DNA of 34,701 bases from Myxococcaceae bacterium (lineage in GTDB: Bacteria > Myxococcota_A > UBA9160), in contig CAJPFO010000030.1 in the NCBI GenBank assembly GCA_905339255.1, positions 1-34,701 on the forward strand. Reading direction: 5' to 3'. The position numbers were made by a program, and so were the translations under genes. Within the stretch, counting starts at the first letter, position 1; every line of letters starts with the position of its first letter. Of this stretch, positions 14,885 to 22,728 are shown piece by piece. The notes beneath the pieces were generated by a model. That model was not told the origin of the DNA. It searched no databases and was given only the letters and a program-made list of their open reading frames with translations.

Positions 14885-16566
14885 AGGCGTGGGGGCTCGC
14901 AGAACGCGAACGCGCGCTCGCGGGGGCCGAGCGCGACGGCCTCGATCTGCTCGTGATCGGGGGCGGGATCAGTGGCGCCGGGATCCTGCGCGACGCGGCG
15001 TCGCGAGGTATGCGCGCGTTCCTCGTCGAGCGCGACGACTTCGCATCGGGCACCTCGAGCCGTTCGTCGAAGATGGTGCACGGCGGGCTCCGCTACATCG
15101 CCGAGGGACAACTCGCAGTGACCCGGGAGTCGTGCCGCGAGCGGGATCTCCTGCTCCGCCAGAACCCGAACCTCGTCCGGCCGCTTCCCTTCCTGTTCCC
15201 CGCGTACGCGGGAGGCAAGCATCCGCTCTGGCAGATCCGCGCCGCGCTCTGGACGTACGCCGCGCTCGCCAACTTCCGCCGCACGGCGCGCTTCGAGATG
15301 CTCGGCCCCGACGCCGTGCGTGCGATCTCGCGAGATCTGCGTCGCGACGGGCTTCTCGGCGCGGGGCTCTACCACGACGCTCAAGTGGACGATGCGAGGC
15401 TCGTCCTCGAGTCGCTCAAGAGCGCACGGAACCTCGGCGCCGATTGCGCGAACCACGCCGAGGCGGTCGAGTTCGAACGCGACGATACGGGGCGGCTCTC
15501 GGCGGTTCGGGTGCGAGATGCGCTCTCGGGACGCAGCTTCCGGCTGCGCGCGCGGGCCATCGTGAATGCGGCCGGCCCCTGCGTCGAAAGGTTGCGTGGG
15601 CTCGACCGTCCGCTCTCGCGACCGGAGCTCCGCCCGGCGAAGGGTGTCCATCTCGTCCTCCGCCGAAGCCGAGTCCACCTCGACGCCGCCGTCACCTTCG
15701 AAGCGGCCGACCGCCGCCAGCTCTTCCTCGAGCCCTGGGACGACGATTTCGCGATCCTCGGCACCACCGACAGCTTCAGCTCCGAGATCGACGAGCCGAC
15801 GGTCTCGATCGAGGACGTCCACTACCTCCTCGCCGCCGCGAACGAGGCGTTCCCGGCCAAGGGCCTCACGACGAACGACCTGGTGAGCGTCTTCGCCGGC
15901 GTCCGTCCCCTCGTCGACGACGGAGCGAGCGAGCAGCCGCCGAGCTCGGTCTCGCGAGAGCATCGGATCTACGAGGATCCGTCGGGGTTGCTTTCGATCG
16001 CCGGCGGCAAGCTCACGACCTATCGCGCCATGGGGCAGGCGATCGTCGATCGAGCGATCCGGCTCTCGCCCGCGCTTCGCGAGGCCCGCATCGGCCGCAG
16101 CCGCTCGGCCGAGGTCCCGCTTCGCGAGGACTCCTTCGATCGTGGCGAGCTCGAGGCCGGCCTCCGAAACCGCTTCCACATCGCCCCGAAGCGCGCCGAT
16201 CATCTGGTGCGGACCTACGGCGAGGCCGCCGAGGCGCTGCTCGCCGATGCACCCGAGCCGCTTCGCCGGCCGATCGGCCGCACGCGCTTCACCTGGGCCG
16301 AGATCCCCTGGATCTTCCGGACCGAGTGCGCGGCGAACCTCTGCGACCTTCTCGAGCGGCGCATGCGGATGGCGCTCTTTGCGCCCGGGCAGGGGCTCCC
16401 CGAACTCGAGCACATCGCGCGCCTCGCCGGCGAGGCGACGGGCTGGGACGCCACGCGGGTCCGCGAGGAAACCACCGCCTACGCCGAGACCGTCCGCAGG
16501 CGCTACCAGATCGTCGCGCCCCCGCTTCGCGAGGTTCGGACCACCTCCCGCTCCGCTGCAGCCTAG
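14881..16566 (+). CDS. glpD: Glycerol-3-phosphate dehydrogenase, FAD-dependent
   Basis: GlpD oxidises glycerol 3-phosphate to dihydroxyacetone phosphate at the membrane, passing electrons to quinone. The 561-residue product has the FAD motif GGGISGAG at 27-34, then FASGTSSRSSKMVHGGLRYI, a hallmark of GlpD. Later come AIVNAAGPCVERL, DDDFAILGTTDSF, FAGVRPLVDDGA and IAGGKLTTYRAMGQAIVD, followed by the C-terminal GlpD/GlpO domain (EIPWIFRTECAANLCDLLERRMRMALFAPGQGL). The ATG overlaps the preceding stop as ATGA, which sets the start although the frame is open much further upstream. It would supply or consume the DHAP used by an alkyl-DHAP pathway. Confidence 0.95.
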   Translation: MKAWGLAERERALAGAERDGLDLLVIGGGISGAGILRDAASRGMRAFLVERDDFASGTSSRSSKMVHGGLRYIAEGQLAVTRESCRERDLLLRQNPNLVRPLPFLFPAYAGGKHPLWQIRAALWTYAALANFRRTARFEMLGPDAVRAISRDLRRDGLLGAGLYHDAQVDDARLVLESLKSARNLGADCANHAEAVEFERDDTGRLSAVRVRDALSGRSFRLRARAIVNAAGPCVERLRGLDRPLSRPELRPAKGVHLVLRRSRVHLDAAVTFEAADRRQLFLEPWDDDFAILGTTDSFSSEIDEPTVSIEDVHYLLAAANEAFPAKGLTTNDLVSVFAGVRPLVDDGASEQPPSSVSREHRIYEDPSGLLSIAGGKLTTYRAMGQAIVDRAIRLSPALREARIGRSRSAEVPLREDSFDRGELEAGLRNRFHIAPKRADHLVRTYGEAAEALLADAPEPLRRPIGRTRFTWAEIPWIFRTECAANLCDLLERRMRMALFAPGQGLPELEHIARLAGEATGWDATRVREETTAYAETVRRRYQIVAPPLREVRTTSRSAAA

Positions 16567-16576
16567 GAGATCGAAC

Positions 16577-16593
16577 CGACCCGTCTCGGGTCG
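16577..16593 (+). other. Short perfect hairpin between glpD and the lipid kinase gene
   Basis: Arms CGACCCG and CGGGTCG (7 bp) enclose a TCT loop, ten bases after the glpD stop. No T-run follows, so it is not a clear intrinsic terminator; it may only stabilise the upstream mRNA end. Confidence 0.35.
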
Positions 16594-16618
16594 CTGTCCT
16601 CGATTGCGGCGTCGCGTG

Positions 16619-16624
16619 TATTCT
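16619..16624 (+). promoter_or_regulatory. -10-like TATTCT seven bases before the lipid kinase ATG
   Basis: TATTCT is followed by seven bases and then the ATG at 16632; there is no Shine-Dalgarno sequence. This spacing would place the transcript start at or next to the start codon, giving a leaderless internal transcript within the operon. No good -35 is visible. Confidence 0.35.
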
Positions 16625-16631
16625 CGCGGCG

Positions 16632-17561
16632 ATGCCGCCCTCGACCGTCGTCGTGCTGAACCCTGCGAGCCGCAACGGAGCCACGGGTGCTCGCTGGCTC
16701 GCGATCGAAGCGAAGGTCCGCGCCGCGCTCGGGCCGCTCGAGGTCGAACCGACGCGTGGGCCCCGTGACGCCGTCCGCATCGCTCGGGAGGCGGGGCGGG
16801 CCGGAGTCCGGCGGCTCATCGTGGCCGGAGGCGACGGAACTGCGGGAGAGGTAGCGACCGGGCTCCTCGATTCGGGACGAAGCGAGGACTGCGAGGTCGC
16901 GCTGCTTCCGCTCGGAACCGGCGGCGACCTCGCGCGAGGCCTCGGCGTGCCGCGCGATCTCGACACGGCACTCGAGCGGATCGCCGCGGGCAAGCGGCGC
17001 CGCGTCGACGCCGGACGCGCACGCTACACGGCGCCGGATGGAGGCACCGAGGAAGTCGGCTTCTTGAACGTCGCGAGCCTCGGCATGAGCGGTCTCGTGA
17101 CGCAGCTCGTGAACGAGACCCCGAAGACCCTGGGTGGACGCGTCTCGTTCCTCGTCGGAACGCTTCGCGCGCTCGTCCGCTGGCGAAGCCGCCCGGTGCG
17201 GCTCGTGCTCGATGGCGAGGTCGTCCACGAGGGGCCGCTGCATCTCGCGACCGCAGCGAACGGAAAATGCTTCGGCGGAGGCATGCACGTGGCGCCACGC
17301 GCCGAGATCGACGACGGGCTCCTCGACGTCGTGATCGTCGACGACCTTCCGAAGCTCGTGCTCCTCGCGAAACTCCCCTCGCTCTACGGCGGCCGGCATC
17401 TCGCCGATCCTGCGGTTCGCTCTCTGCGCGGCCGCTGCCTCGAGGCGTTCGCGGCGTCGCGCGACGTCTACACCGAGATCGATGGCGAGCCCCTCGGAAC
17501 ACTCCCGGCTCGCTACGAGATCGTTCCGAGAGCGATCACACTCGTCGGTGTCGACGCATGA
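16632..17561 (+). CDS. Diacylglycerol kinase-family lipid kinase (DagK/YegS/LCB5 type)
   Basis: The 309-residue protein opens with VVVLNPASRNGATG and carries the catalytic GGDGT motif at 66-70, then LLPLGTGGDLARGLGVP, the canonical soluble lipid-kinase sequence. The C-terminal half has FLNVASLGMSGLV, ATAANGKCFGGGMHVAPRAEIDDGLLDVVIV and VYTEIDGEPLGTLPARYEIVP, matching the YegS/DagK C-terminal domain. It phosphorylates diacylglycerol or a related lipid with ATP, returning it to phospholipid synthesis. A long open frame continues upstream through glpD, but similarity begins at this ATG. Its stop overlaps the start of the queuosine-salvage gene as ATGA. Confidence 0.92.
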   Translation: MPPSTVVVLNPASRNGATGARWLAIEAKVRAALGPLEVEPTRGPRDAVRIAREAGRAGVRRLIVAGGDGTAGEVATGLLDSGRSEDCEVALLPLGTGGDLARGLGVPRDLDTALERIAAGKRRRVDAGRARYTAPDGGTEEVGFLNVASLGMSGLVTQLVNETPKTLGGRVSFLVGTLRALVRWRSRPVRLVLDGEVVHEGPLHLATAANGKCFGGGMHVAPRAEIDDGLLDVVIVDDLPKLVLLAKLPSLYGGRHLADPAVRSLRGRCLEAFAASRDVYTEIDGEPLGTLPARYEIVPRAITLVGVDA

Positions 17562-18517
17562 GCTTCTGCGACGAGATCCGCGAGGCCGCCGCCGCCGTGG
17601 CGGCTCGAGCTCGATCGGTACGCATCGATGCGGATTCACTGGCGATGTTTGCCGACGTTTTCGAGTACGAGAAACCGACCGCGCCCGACTACGACCTCGC
17701 GCACCACCATCGTGCGAGCGAAGGATCGACGCTCGCGTTCATCGTCACGCTCGACACGATCAACTTCGGGTCGGGCTACTGGCCGGTGCTTCGCAAACGT
17801 CCGGGGCTCTCGGGGTACATGACGGTGGCCACCTCGCTCAAGGAGCGCTTCGACTCCTCTGGCCCCTGGAGCGCGAGCGAGCTCGTCGGGATCGAGGCGC
17901 GCGAGGTGGCGGAGTGCCTCGGCCAGGACGCTTCCCACCCCGAGATCGGCGAGCTCGTCGGGCGCTTCGCACGGGCACTGCGAGACCTCGGCGGCTGGCT
18001 CACGACGCGCTTCGGGGGGCGCTTCGAGGGTCTCGTCGAAGAGTCGGCCGGAAGTGCCGAGCGAATGGCCACGCTCCTCTCCGAGATGCCCTTCTATCAC
18101 GACGTCCACCGTTACGGAGGCCTCCTGGTGCCGCTCTTCAAGCGCGCACAGATCGTCCCGGCGGACCTGGCGCTCGCCTTCGCGGGAGAGGGCCCGGGGC
18201 GCTTTTCCGATCTCGACCGCCTCACGATCTTCGCCGACAACCTCGTCCCGCACGTGCTGCGCAGGCGGGGTGTGCTGCGCTACTCGAGCGCGCTCGCGGA
18301 GACGATCGAGCGCGGTGAACTCCTCCTGGTGGGCTCCGGCGAGGAGGTCGAGATCCGAGCGGTGGCGCTGCACGCGGTCGAGCTTCTGGTGGCGGATCTC
18401 CGCGCGCGGGGATTGACGACCAGCGCGCGCGAGATCGACCAGATCCTCTGGGTACAGGGTCAGGATCCGGCCGTGAAGAGGCATCCGCGCCACCGCTGCC
18501 GGTCGGTGTACTACTGA
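17558..18517 (+). CDS. Queuosine salvage protein, DUF2419/QNG1 family
   Basis: Members of this family hydrolyse queuosine 5'-monophosphate to release queuine base for tRNA modification. The 319-residue product has HHHRASEGSTLAFIVTLDTINFGSGYWPVLRKRPGLSGY at about 49-87, including the Asp-x2-Asn-Phe pocket. Further on are FSDLDRLTIFADNLVPHVLRRRGVLRYS, VEIRAVALHAVELL and the terminal EIDQILWVQGQDPAVKRHPRHRCRSVYY, all characteristic. ATG 17558 overlaps the kinase stop by four bases. It is the odd member of a lipid operon; coupling to the kinase suggests co-expression rather than shared chemistry. Confidence 0.88.
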   Translation: MSFCDEIREAAAAVAARARSVRIDADSLAMFADVFEYEKPTAPDYDLAHHHRASEGSTLAFIVTLDTINFGSGYWPVLRKRPGLSGYMTVATSLKERFDSSGPWSASELVGIEAREVAECLGQDASHPEIGELVGRFARALRDLGGWLTTRFGGRFEGLVEESAGSAERMATLLSEMPFYHDVHRYGGLLVPLFKRAQIVPADLALAFAGEGPGRFSDLDRLTIFADNLVPHVLRRRGVLRYSSALAETIERGELLLVGSGEEVEIRAVALHAVELLVADLRARGLTTSAREIDQILWVQGQDPAVKRHPRHRCRSVYY

Positions 18518-18534
18518 TCGCGGAGAGCATCCCG

Positions 18535-19671
18535 ATGCACGAGACGCGTATCGTGAGCGGCATTCGTCCCGACGACGTTTCCCCCGAAGAAGTCGAGCGC
18601 GAATTCCGCGCGCTCGTCGCGGCCGGGGCGCGGCTTCGTCCTGCCGGAAGCGCGCGGCACGACCCGCGCATCCTGCTCCGCCGCGGATATCTTCCGCGCC
18701 ATCGCCTTCGCCTGTTCGACACCGTCTTCCACCTGGCCGAGCTCCGCCAGGAACCGGACGCACGCTACTTCGTCACCTACGTCCTCCTCGACGCCCACCG
18801 CGAAATCCCCGCGCACCGCCGCGAGCTCTTCGTCCGCTTCTTCTACAAGGACGGCTCGCTCATCTGGCGCTCGGCCAGCCACTTCGCGCGGTCGGAGAAC
18901 GAGAATTGGATCGGCAAGGGAGACTTGAAACCGGTCCGCGAGGGCCGCTCGCTCGTCTGGTACACGGCCGAGGAGACGACGAACCTTCCGCTCGAGGTCC
19001 AGGGAAGCCTCGACCGGCTCTCGCGCCTCGTCGAAAAGCCCGCCACCGACGTGCGCGCGATCGACCTCGTGATCCGCAGGGCCCCCGACGATCGCGTCGA
19101 GCCCTACGCCGACTTCACGAAGCCGCGCCGCCGTGCAGCGGCGGACCCGCGCCGCCGAATCCACGGCGGGCGTCGAATCGCCTGGTTCACCCGCAAGGCC
19201 GATCCGAAGTCGCTGCGTTTCGCGCGCGGCTACGAGCCCGATCTCTCGAAGGCCCCCCTCGACGTCGACGAGGCGACGAGCCGGCTCTACGGCGGCCTCG
19301 TCCGCAAGTACCGGATCCTCTCGAAGAACCAGGAGATCCAGTACCAGTTCATGGCGTCTCCGACGAACGTCTGGCTCGTTCCGCCGCAGGCGCTCACGAC
19401 CGAGCTCTCGAGCTACGGCGTACGCACCGTCGACGTCGAGGCCGATGACGACCTCTTCGTCCCGGCGCGCGAGTACCACTACCAGGACGACTCCGAGGAC
19501 CCGCCGCGCCTCTACAGCCAGATCCCCGAGGGCTTCGCCGGCGACCAGAGCGTGGTCGACCCGAACCGGGCCGACGCCGGCCCCTGGCTCGAAGCGCTGC
19601 CGGTCGTTCGCGAGTTCCGACGGGTGCTCGACCTTCCGGCGCCGTCGGGCACGAGAAGGAAGCGCGGATGA
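18535..19671 (+). CDS. Conserved-looking protein of unknown function (378 aa)
   Basis: I do not recognise a family. The protein is soluble, rich in Arg, Asp and Tyr, with no signal peptide or membrane segment. Residues about 55-130 look like a compact alpha/beta domain (LRLFDTVFHLAELRQEPDARYFVTYVLLD, then ELFVRFFYKDGSLIWRSASHFARSENENWIGKGDLK). A basic hinge at about 200-220 (KPRRRAAADPRRRIHGGRR) precedes a C-terminal part with several Tyr/Asp-rich stretches. Codon usage matches its neighbours, and GGAGAG precedes the ATG at good spacing, so it is a real gene. It starts 17 bases after the queuosine-salvage gene and overlaps the permease start as ATGA. Confidence 0.8.
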   Translation: MHETRIVSGIRPDDVSPEEVEREFRALVAAGARLRPAGSARHDPRILLRRGYLPRHRLRLFDTVFHLAELRQEPDARYFVTYVLLDAHREIPAHRRELFVRFFYKDGSLIWRSASHFARSENENWIGKGDLKPVREGRSLVWYTAEETTNLPLEVQGSLDRLSRLVEKPATDVRAIDLVIRRAPDDRVEPYADFTKPRRRAAADPRRRIHGGRRIAWFTRKADPKSLRFARGYEPDLSKAPLDVDEATSRLYGGLVRKYRILSKNQEIQYQFMASPTNVWLVPPQALTTELSSYGVRTVDVEADDDLFVPAREYHYQDDSEDPPRLYSQIPEGFAGDQSVVDPNRADAGPWLEALPVVREFRRVLDLPAPSGTRRKRG

Positions 19672-21023
19672 AATCGGCCTCGGCGAGCGGGCCCGCATTG
19701 CGGCGCACGCTCACGACGCTCCCCCTCGTCTTCGTCGTCTACTTCAACGTCTCGGGAGGCGCCTTCACGCTCGAGGGGCTCGTCGCCGAAACGGGGCCGG
19801 GCCTCGCGCTCGCCGCACTCGTCGCGGTGCCGCTTCTCTGGTCGCTCCCCGAGGTACTGCTGATCGGCGAGCTCGCGAGCATGCTCCCCGAAGAGGGCGG
19901 CTACTACCGCTGGGTCCAGCGCGCCTTCGGCCCCTTCTGGGGCTTCCAATGCGGCTGGTGCACGTGGCTCTACTCGATGGTCGACATGGCGATCTACCCC
20001 GTCCTGTTCAATCAGTACCTCGCGTTCTTCGTCCCCGATCTATCGAGCATCGAACGCTACGGCGTCTCGCTCGCGGTGATCTGGATCGCGGTGGCGGTGA
20101 ACCTGCGCGGAGCCTTCGATGTCGGTCGCGTCTCGACCTGGGTCGGCGTGCTCGTGCTCGCGGTCTTCGCGGCGGTATCGCTCGGAGCGCTGCCTCATCA
20201 GACGCGCACGCCATGGCTGCCATTTGCGACCGCCGACTCCGGGCTCGTCGAGGGGATCGGAGTCGGTCTATCGGTCGCGATCTGGAACTACATCGGCTGG
20301 GACAACGCCTCGACCGTCCAGGGCGAGGTCGTCGATGCGTCGCGGACCTACCCCCGCGCGCTCGCCTTCGCGTTGCCGCTCGTGACCCTCGGCTATCTGG
20401 CGAGCGTGCTCCCCGCACTCGGCGCGACCGATTGGACGACCTGGAGCGAAGGGGGATGGCCCGCGATCGCGCGCGACGCCGTCGGAGGCGGCGTGCTCGG
20501 AGCAGCGCTCGGCGCGGCGCTCGCGGTCGCGGCGCTCGGAAGCGCGCTCGCGCTCTTCAACGCGCTCCTCATGAGCTACTCGCGAATCCCGCTCGCGATG
20601 GCCAGCGACGGCCTCTTGCCGCGGCCGCTCGCGCGCCTCGACGCGAATGGGACTCCGCGAAACGCCGTGCTCTTCTCGGCGATCGTCTACTCGGCGTGCG
20701 TGCTCCTCGACTTCGAGCATCTGGTGGTGGCGGACGTACTGCTCTACGCGCTCGCGATCTTCCTCGAGTTCGCGGCGCTGCTCATGCTCCGCAAGCGCGA
20801 GCCCGGCCTCCGCGGGAGCTTTCGCGTTCCGCTCGGGATCCCCGGGCTCGCCGCGCTGGCGGCGCTTCCCCTCTCGGTCTTCGCAGTCGCCGTCGCCCTC
20901 TCGTTCCTCGACGGGGAGTACGGCCTCCCGGCGGCGCTCGCCGCCTTCGGAGCTGCGGCGCTCGGGCCGCTGGCCTATGCCTTGGCCGTCGCCGAGCGCA
21001 ACCGGAAAAGCGCCGCGGGATAG
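19668..21023 (+). CDS. APC-superfamily amino acid permease
   Basis: The 451-residue protein has about 12 predicted membrane helices and the APC layout: helix 1 with the unwound glycine stretch (FVVYFNVSGGAFTLEGLV), helix 3 region (LASMLPEEGGYYRWVQRAFGPFWGF), and helix 6 (GVGLSVAIWNYIGWDNASTVQGEV), which resembles the substrate/cation-binding region. It probably imports an amino acid or polyamine by proton or sodium symport; specificity cannot be read. ATG 19668 overlaps the stop of the unknown upstream gene (ATGA), so the two are likely co-translated. A YceI gene follows 13 bases downstream. Confidence 0.88.
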   Translation: MKSASASGPALRRTLTTLPLVFVVYFNVSGGAFTLEGLVAETGPGLALAALVAVPLLWSLPEVLLIGELASMLPEEGGYYRWVQRAFGPFWGFQCGWCTWLYSMVDMAIYPVLFNQYLAFFVPDLSSIERYGVSLAVIWIAVAVNLRGAFDVGRVSTWVGVLVLAVFAAVSLGALPHQTRTPWLPFATADSGLVEGIGVGLSVAIWNYIGWDNASTVQGEVVDASRTYPRALAFALPLVTLGYLASVLPALGATDWTTWSEGGWPAIARDAVGGGVLGAALGAALAVAALGSALALFNALLMSYSRIPLAMASDGLLPRPLARLDANGTPRNAVLFSAIVYSACVLLDFEHLVVADVLLYALAIFLEFAALLMLRKREPGLRGSFRVPLGIPGLAALAALPLSVFAVAVALSFLDGEYGLPAALAAFGAAALGPLAYALAVAERNRKSAAG

Positions 21024-21036
21024 AGGTGGAGGAACC

Positions 21037-21600
21037 ATGAGAAAGAGCGTCCCCGTCCGCACGAGCACCCTGCTGCTGTTCATCGCAGCCGCATGGCTCG
21101 CCCAGCCCGCAGCCGCCGAGCCCCCGGGGCAGATCCGCTTCGAAGCCTCGAACCTCCTCACGACCGCGGACGGGACCTTCCACGATTGGCGCATCGCCGA
21201 GGCGATCGTCGACGACCAGGAGCCCGGCCGAAGCCGCGTCGTGGTCGAGGTCGTCCTCGCGAGCGTCGACACCGCGAACGAGCGGCGTGACGAGCATCTG
21301 CGGACCGCCGACTTCTTCGACGTCGAGCGCTTCCCGGTGGCGCGCGCCACGCTCGAGGGCTTCCGCCTCGAAGGCCCCGACGAGTTCGTTGCCGACGTCA
21401 CGCTCGACCTGCACGGCGTCGTGCGAAGCTTCCCGATGCGGTTCCGGATCGTCGATCGGGACGCGCGCCGGATCTCGGGCTCGGTCGGCCTCGACCGCAC
21501 GCAATGGGGAATCGGCGAGCCCCACAGCCGCTGGAACCCTCTCTCGATCCGCAACGACGTCGAGCTCCGGGTCGAGGCGATCGTCCCGCCGTCGAGCTGA
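21037..21600 (+). CDS. YceI-family periplasmic protein
   Basis: The 187-residue product has a signal peptide cleaved after about residue 27 (LAQPAAA-EP) and the lipocalin-like YceI domain: RIRFEASNLLTT-type opening, TADGTFHDW, a VVVEVVLASVDTANERRDEHLRTADFFDVERFPVA block, TLDLHGVVRSFPMRFRI and a final IRNDVELRVEAIV strand. YceI proteins bind isoprenoid or amphiphilic ligands in a beta-barrel; here the ligand is unknown. ATG 21037 is preceded by GGAGG at ideal spacing. It converges with the CBS-domain gene, only 15 bases apart, with no terminator visible between them. Confidence 0.9.
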   Translation: MRKSVPVRTSTLLLFIAAAWLAQPAAAEPPGQIRFEASNLLTTADGTFHDWRIAEAIVDDQEPGRSRVVVEVVLASVDTANERRDEHLRTADFFDVERFPVARATLEGFRLEGPDEFVADVTLDLHGVVRSFPMRFRIVDRDARRISGSVGLDRTQWGIGEPHSRWNPLSIRNDVELRVEAIVPPSS

Positions 21601-21615
21601 AGCGGCCCCGACGTC

Positions 21616-22728
21616 TCACTCGCTGCCGGCGGGCGTCGGCAGATCGTGCTCGTCCTCGAGCTCGCCCACGACCTCCTCGAGGACGTCCTCGAGTGTCACG
21701 AGGCCGAGCACGTGTCCCGCCGGATCGTGGACGATCCCCATGTGCCGCCTCCCGCGGCGGAAGCGGCGGAGCGCATCGACGACGGGAACGTCGGGGAGGA
21801 ACCACACGGCCGGGCGGATCGCGTCCTCGAGCACGACGAGCCGGGTCTTCGCGTAGAGGTGGAAGAGGTCCTTCGTGTGGAGGATTCCGATGATGCGGTC
21901 GAGCTCGCCGTCGTAGACGGGTAGCCGCGTGTAGCCCTCCTCGCGCAGGCGATCGAGGAGGCCTTCCGGATCGGTCTTCCGCTCGACCGCCACCATCCGC
22001 TCGCGCGGGACCATCACGTCGCGAACCCGGATCCGCGTGAGCCGGAAGACCTGCCCGAGCAGCCTTCCGGTCTCGGGGCGGATCGCTCCGGCCTCCTGCG
22101 ATTCGGAGACGAGGAGCGAGAGCTCCTCGGAGGAGTGGATGCGTTGCGCCTCACCGGCGCGCTCGACCCCGACCCATCGCAAGATGTTGTTCGCCGTGCC
22201 GTTCATGAACCAGAGCACGGGGCGGAAGACCCGTCCGAAGGCGAGGAGCGGGCCGGCGAAGAGGAGCGAGACGTCGGCCGGCTGATCGAGCGCGATCGCC
22301 TTCGGAACGAGCTCGCCGAGAACGACGTGCAGGAACGTCACGATCGCGAAAGACGTGACGAGCGCCGCGGAGTGGACGGCGACGAAGCCCCCGACTCCCG
22401 CCGTCTCGAAGAGGGGCTCGAGCAGCGTGGCCACGGCCGGCTCGCCGAGAAATCCGAGACCGATGCTCGTGAGCGTGATGCCGAGCTGTGTCGCTGCGAT
22501 GCTGTCGTCGAGACGCTCGATCGCCCGCAGTGCCGATCCGGCGCCGCGGCGCCCCTGCTTCTCCCAGATGCGGAGCTGGCTCCGCCGCGCTGCGACCAGC
22601 GCGAATTCCGTCGCCACGAAGTAGGCATTCACGAGGAGCACGATGACGACCGCCGCGAGCGCCACGGAATGCCAGTCGACGTGAACGGAGACGATCCAAT
22701 CGGGGAGGAAGGAACGGAGCTTCTCCAC
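21616..22728 (-). CDS. Hemolysin/CorC-type DUF21-CBS membrane protein lacking the C-terminal CorC domain
   Basis: Residues about 20-200 form a DUF21/CNNM membrane domain (VIVLLVNAYFVATEFALVAARRSQL, AATQLGITLTSIGLGFLGEPAV, FLHVVLGELVPKAIAL). Residues about 205-350 hold a CBS pair (VRDVMVPRERMVAVE, YTRLPVYDGELDRIIGILHTKDL, GIVHDPAGHVLGLVTLEDVLEEVVGEL). Such proteins take part in magnesium or cobalt homeostasis. The usual CorC_HlyC domain after the CBS pair is absent; the protein ends with an acidic tail. The start is GTG 22728, placed directly after the TAG of the upstream ATPase gene with no base between. Confidence 0.88.
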   Translation of the reverse strand: MEKLRSFLPDWIVSVHVDWHSVALAAVVIVLLVNAYFVATEFALVAARRSQLRIWEKQGRRGAGSALRAIERLDDSIAATQLGITLTSIGLGFLGEPAVATLLEPLFETAGVGGFVAVHSAALVTSFAIVTFLHVVLGELVPKAIALDQPADVSLLFAGPLLAFGRVFRPVLWFMNGTANNILRWVGVERAGEAQRIHSSEELSLLVSESQEAGAIRPETGRLLGQVFRLTRIRVRDVMVPRERMVAVERKTDPEGLLDRLREEGYTRLPVYDGELDRIIGILHTKDLFHLYAKTRLVVLEDAIRPAVWFLPDVPVVDALRRFRRGRRHMGIVHDPAGHVLGLVTLEDVLEEVVGELEDEHDLPTPAGSE

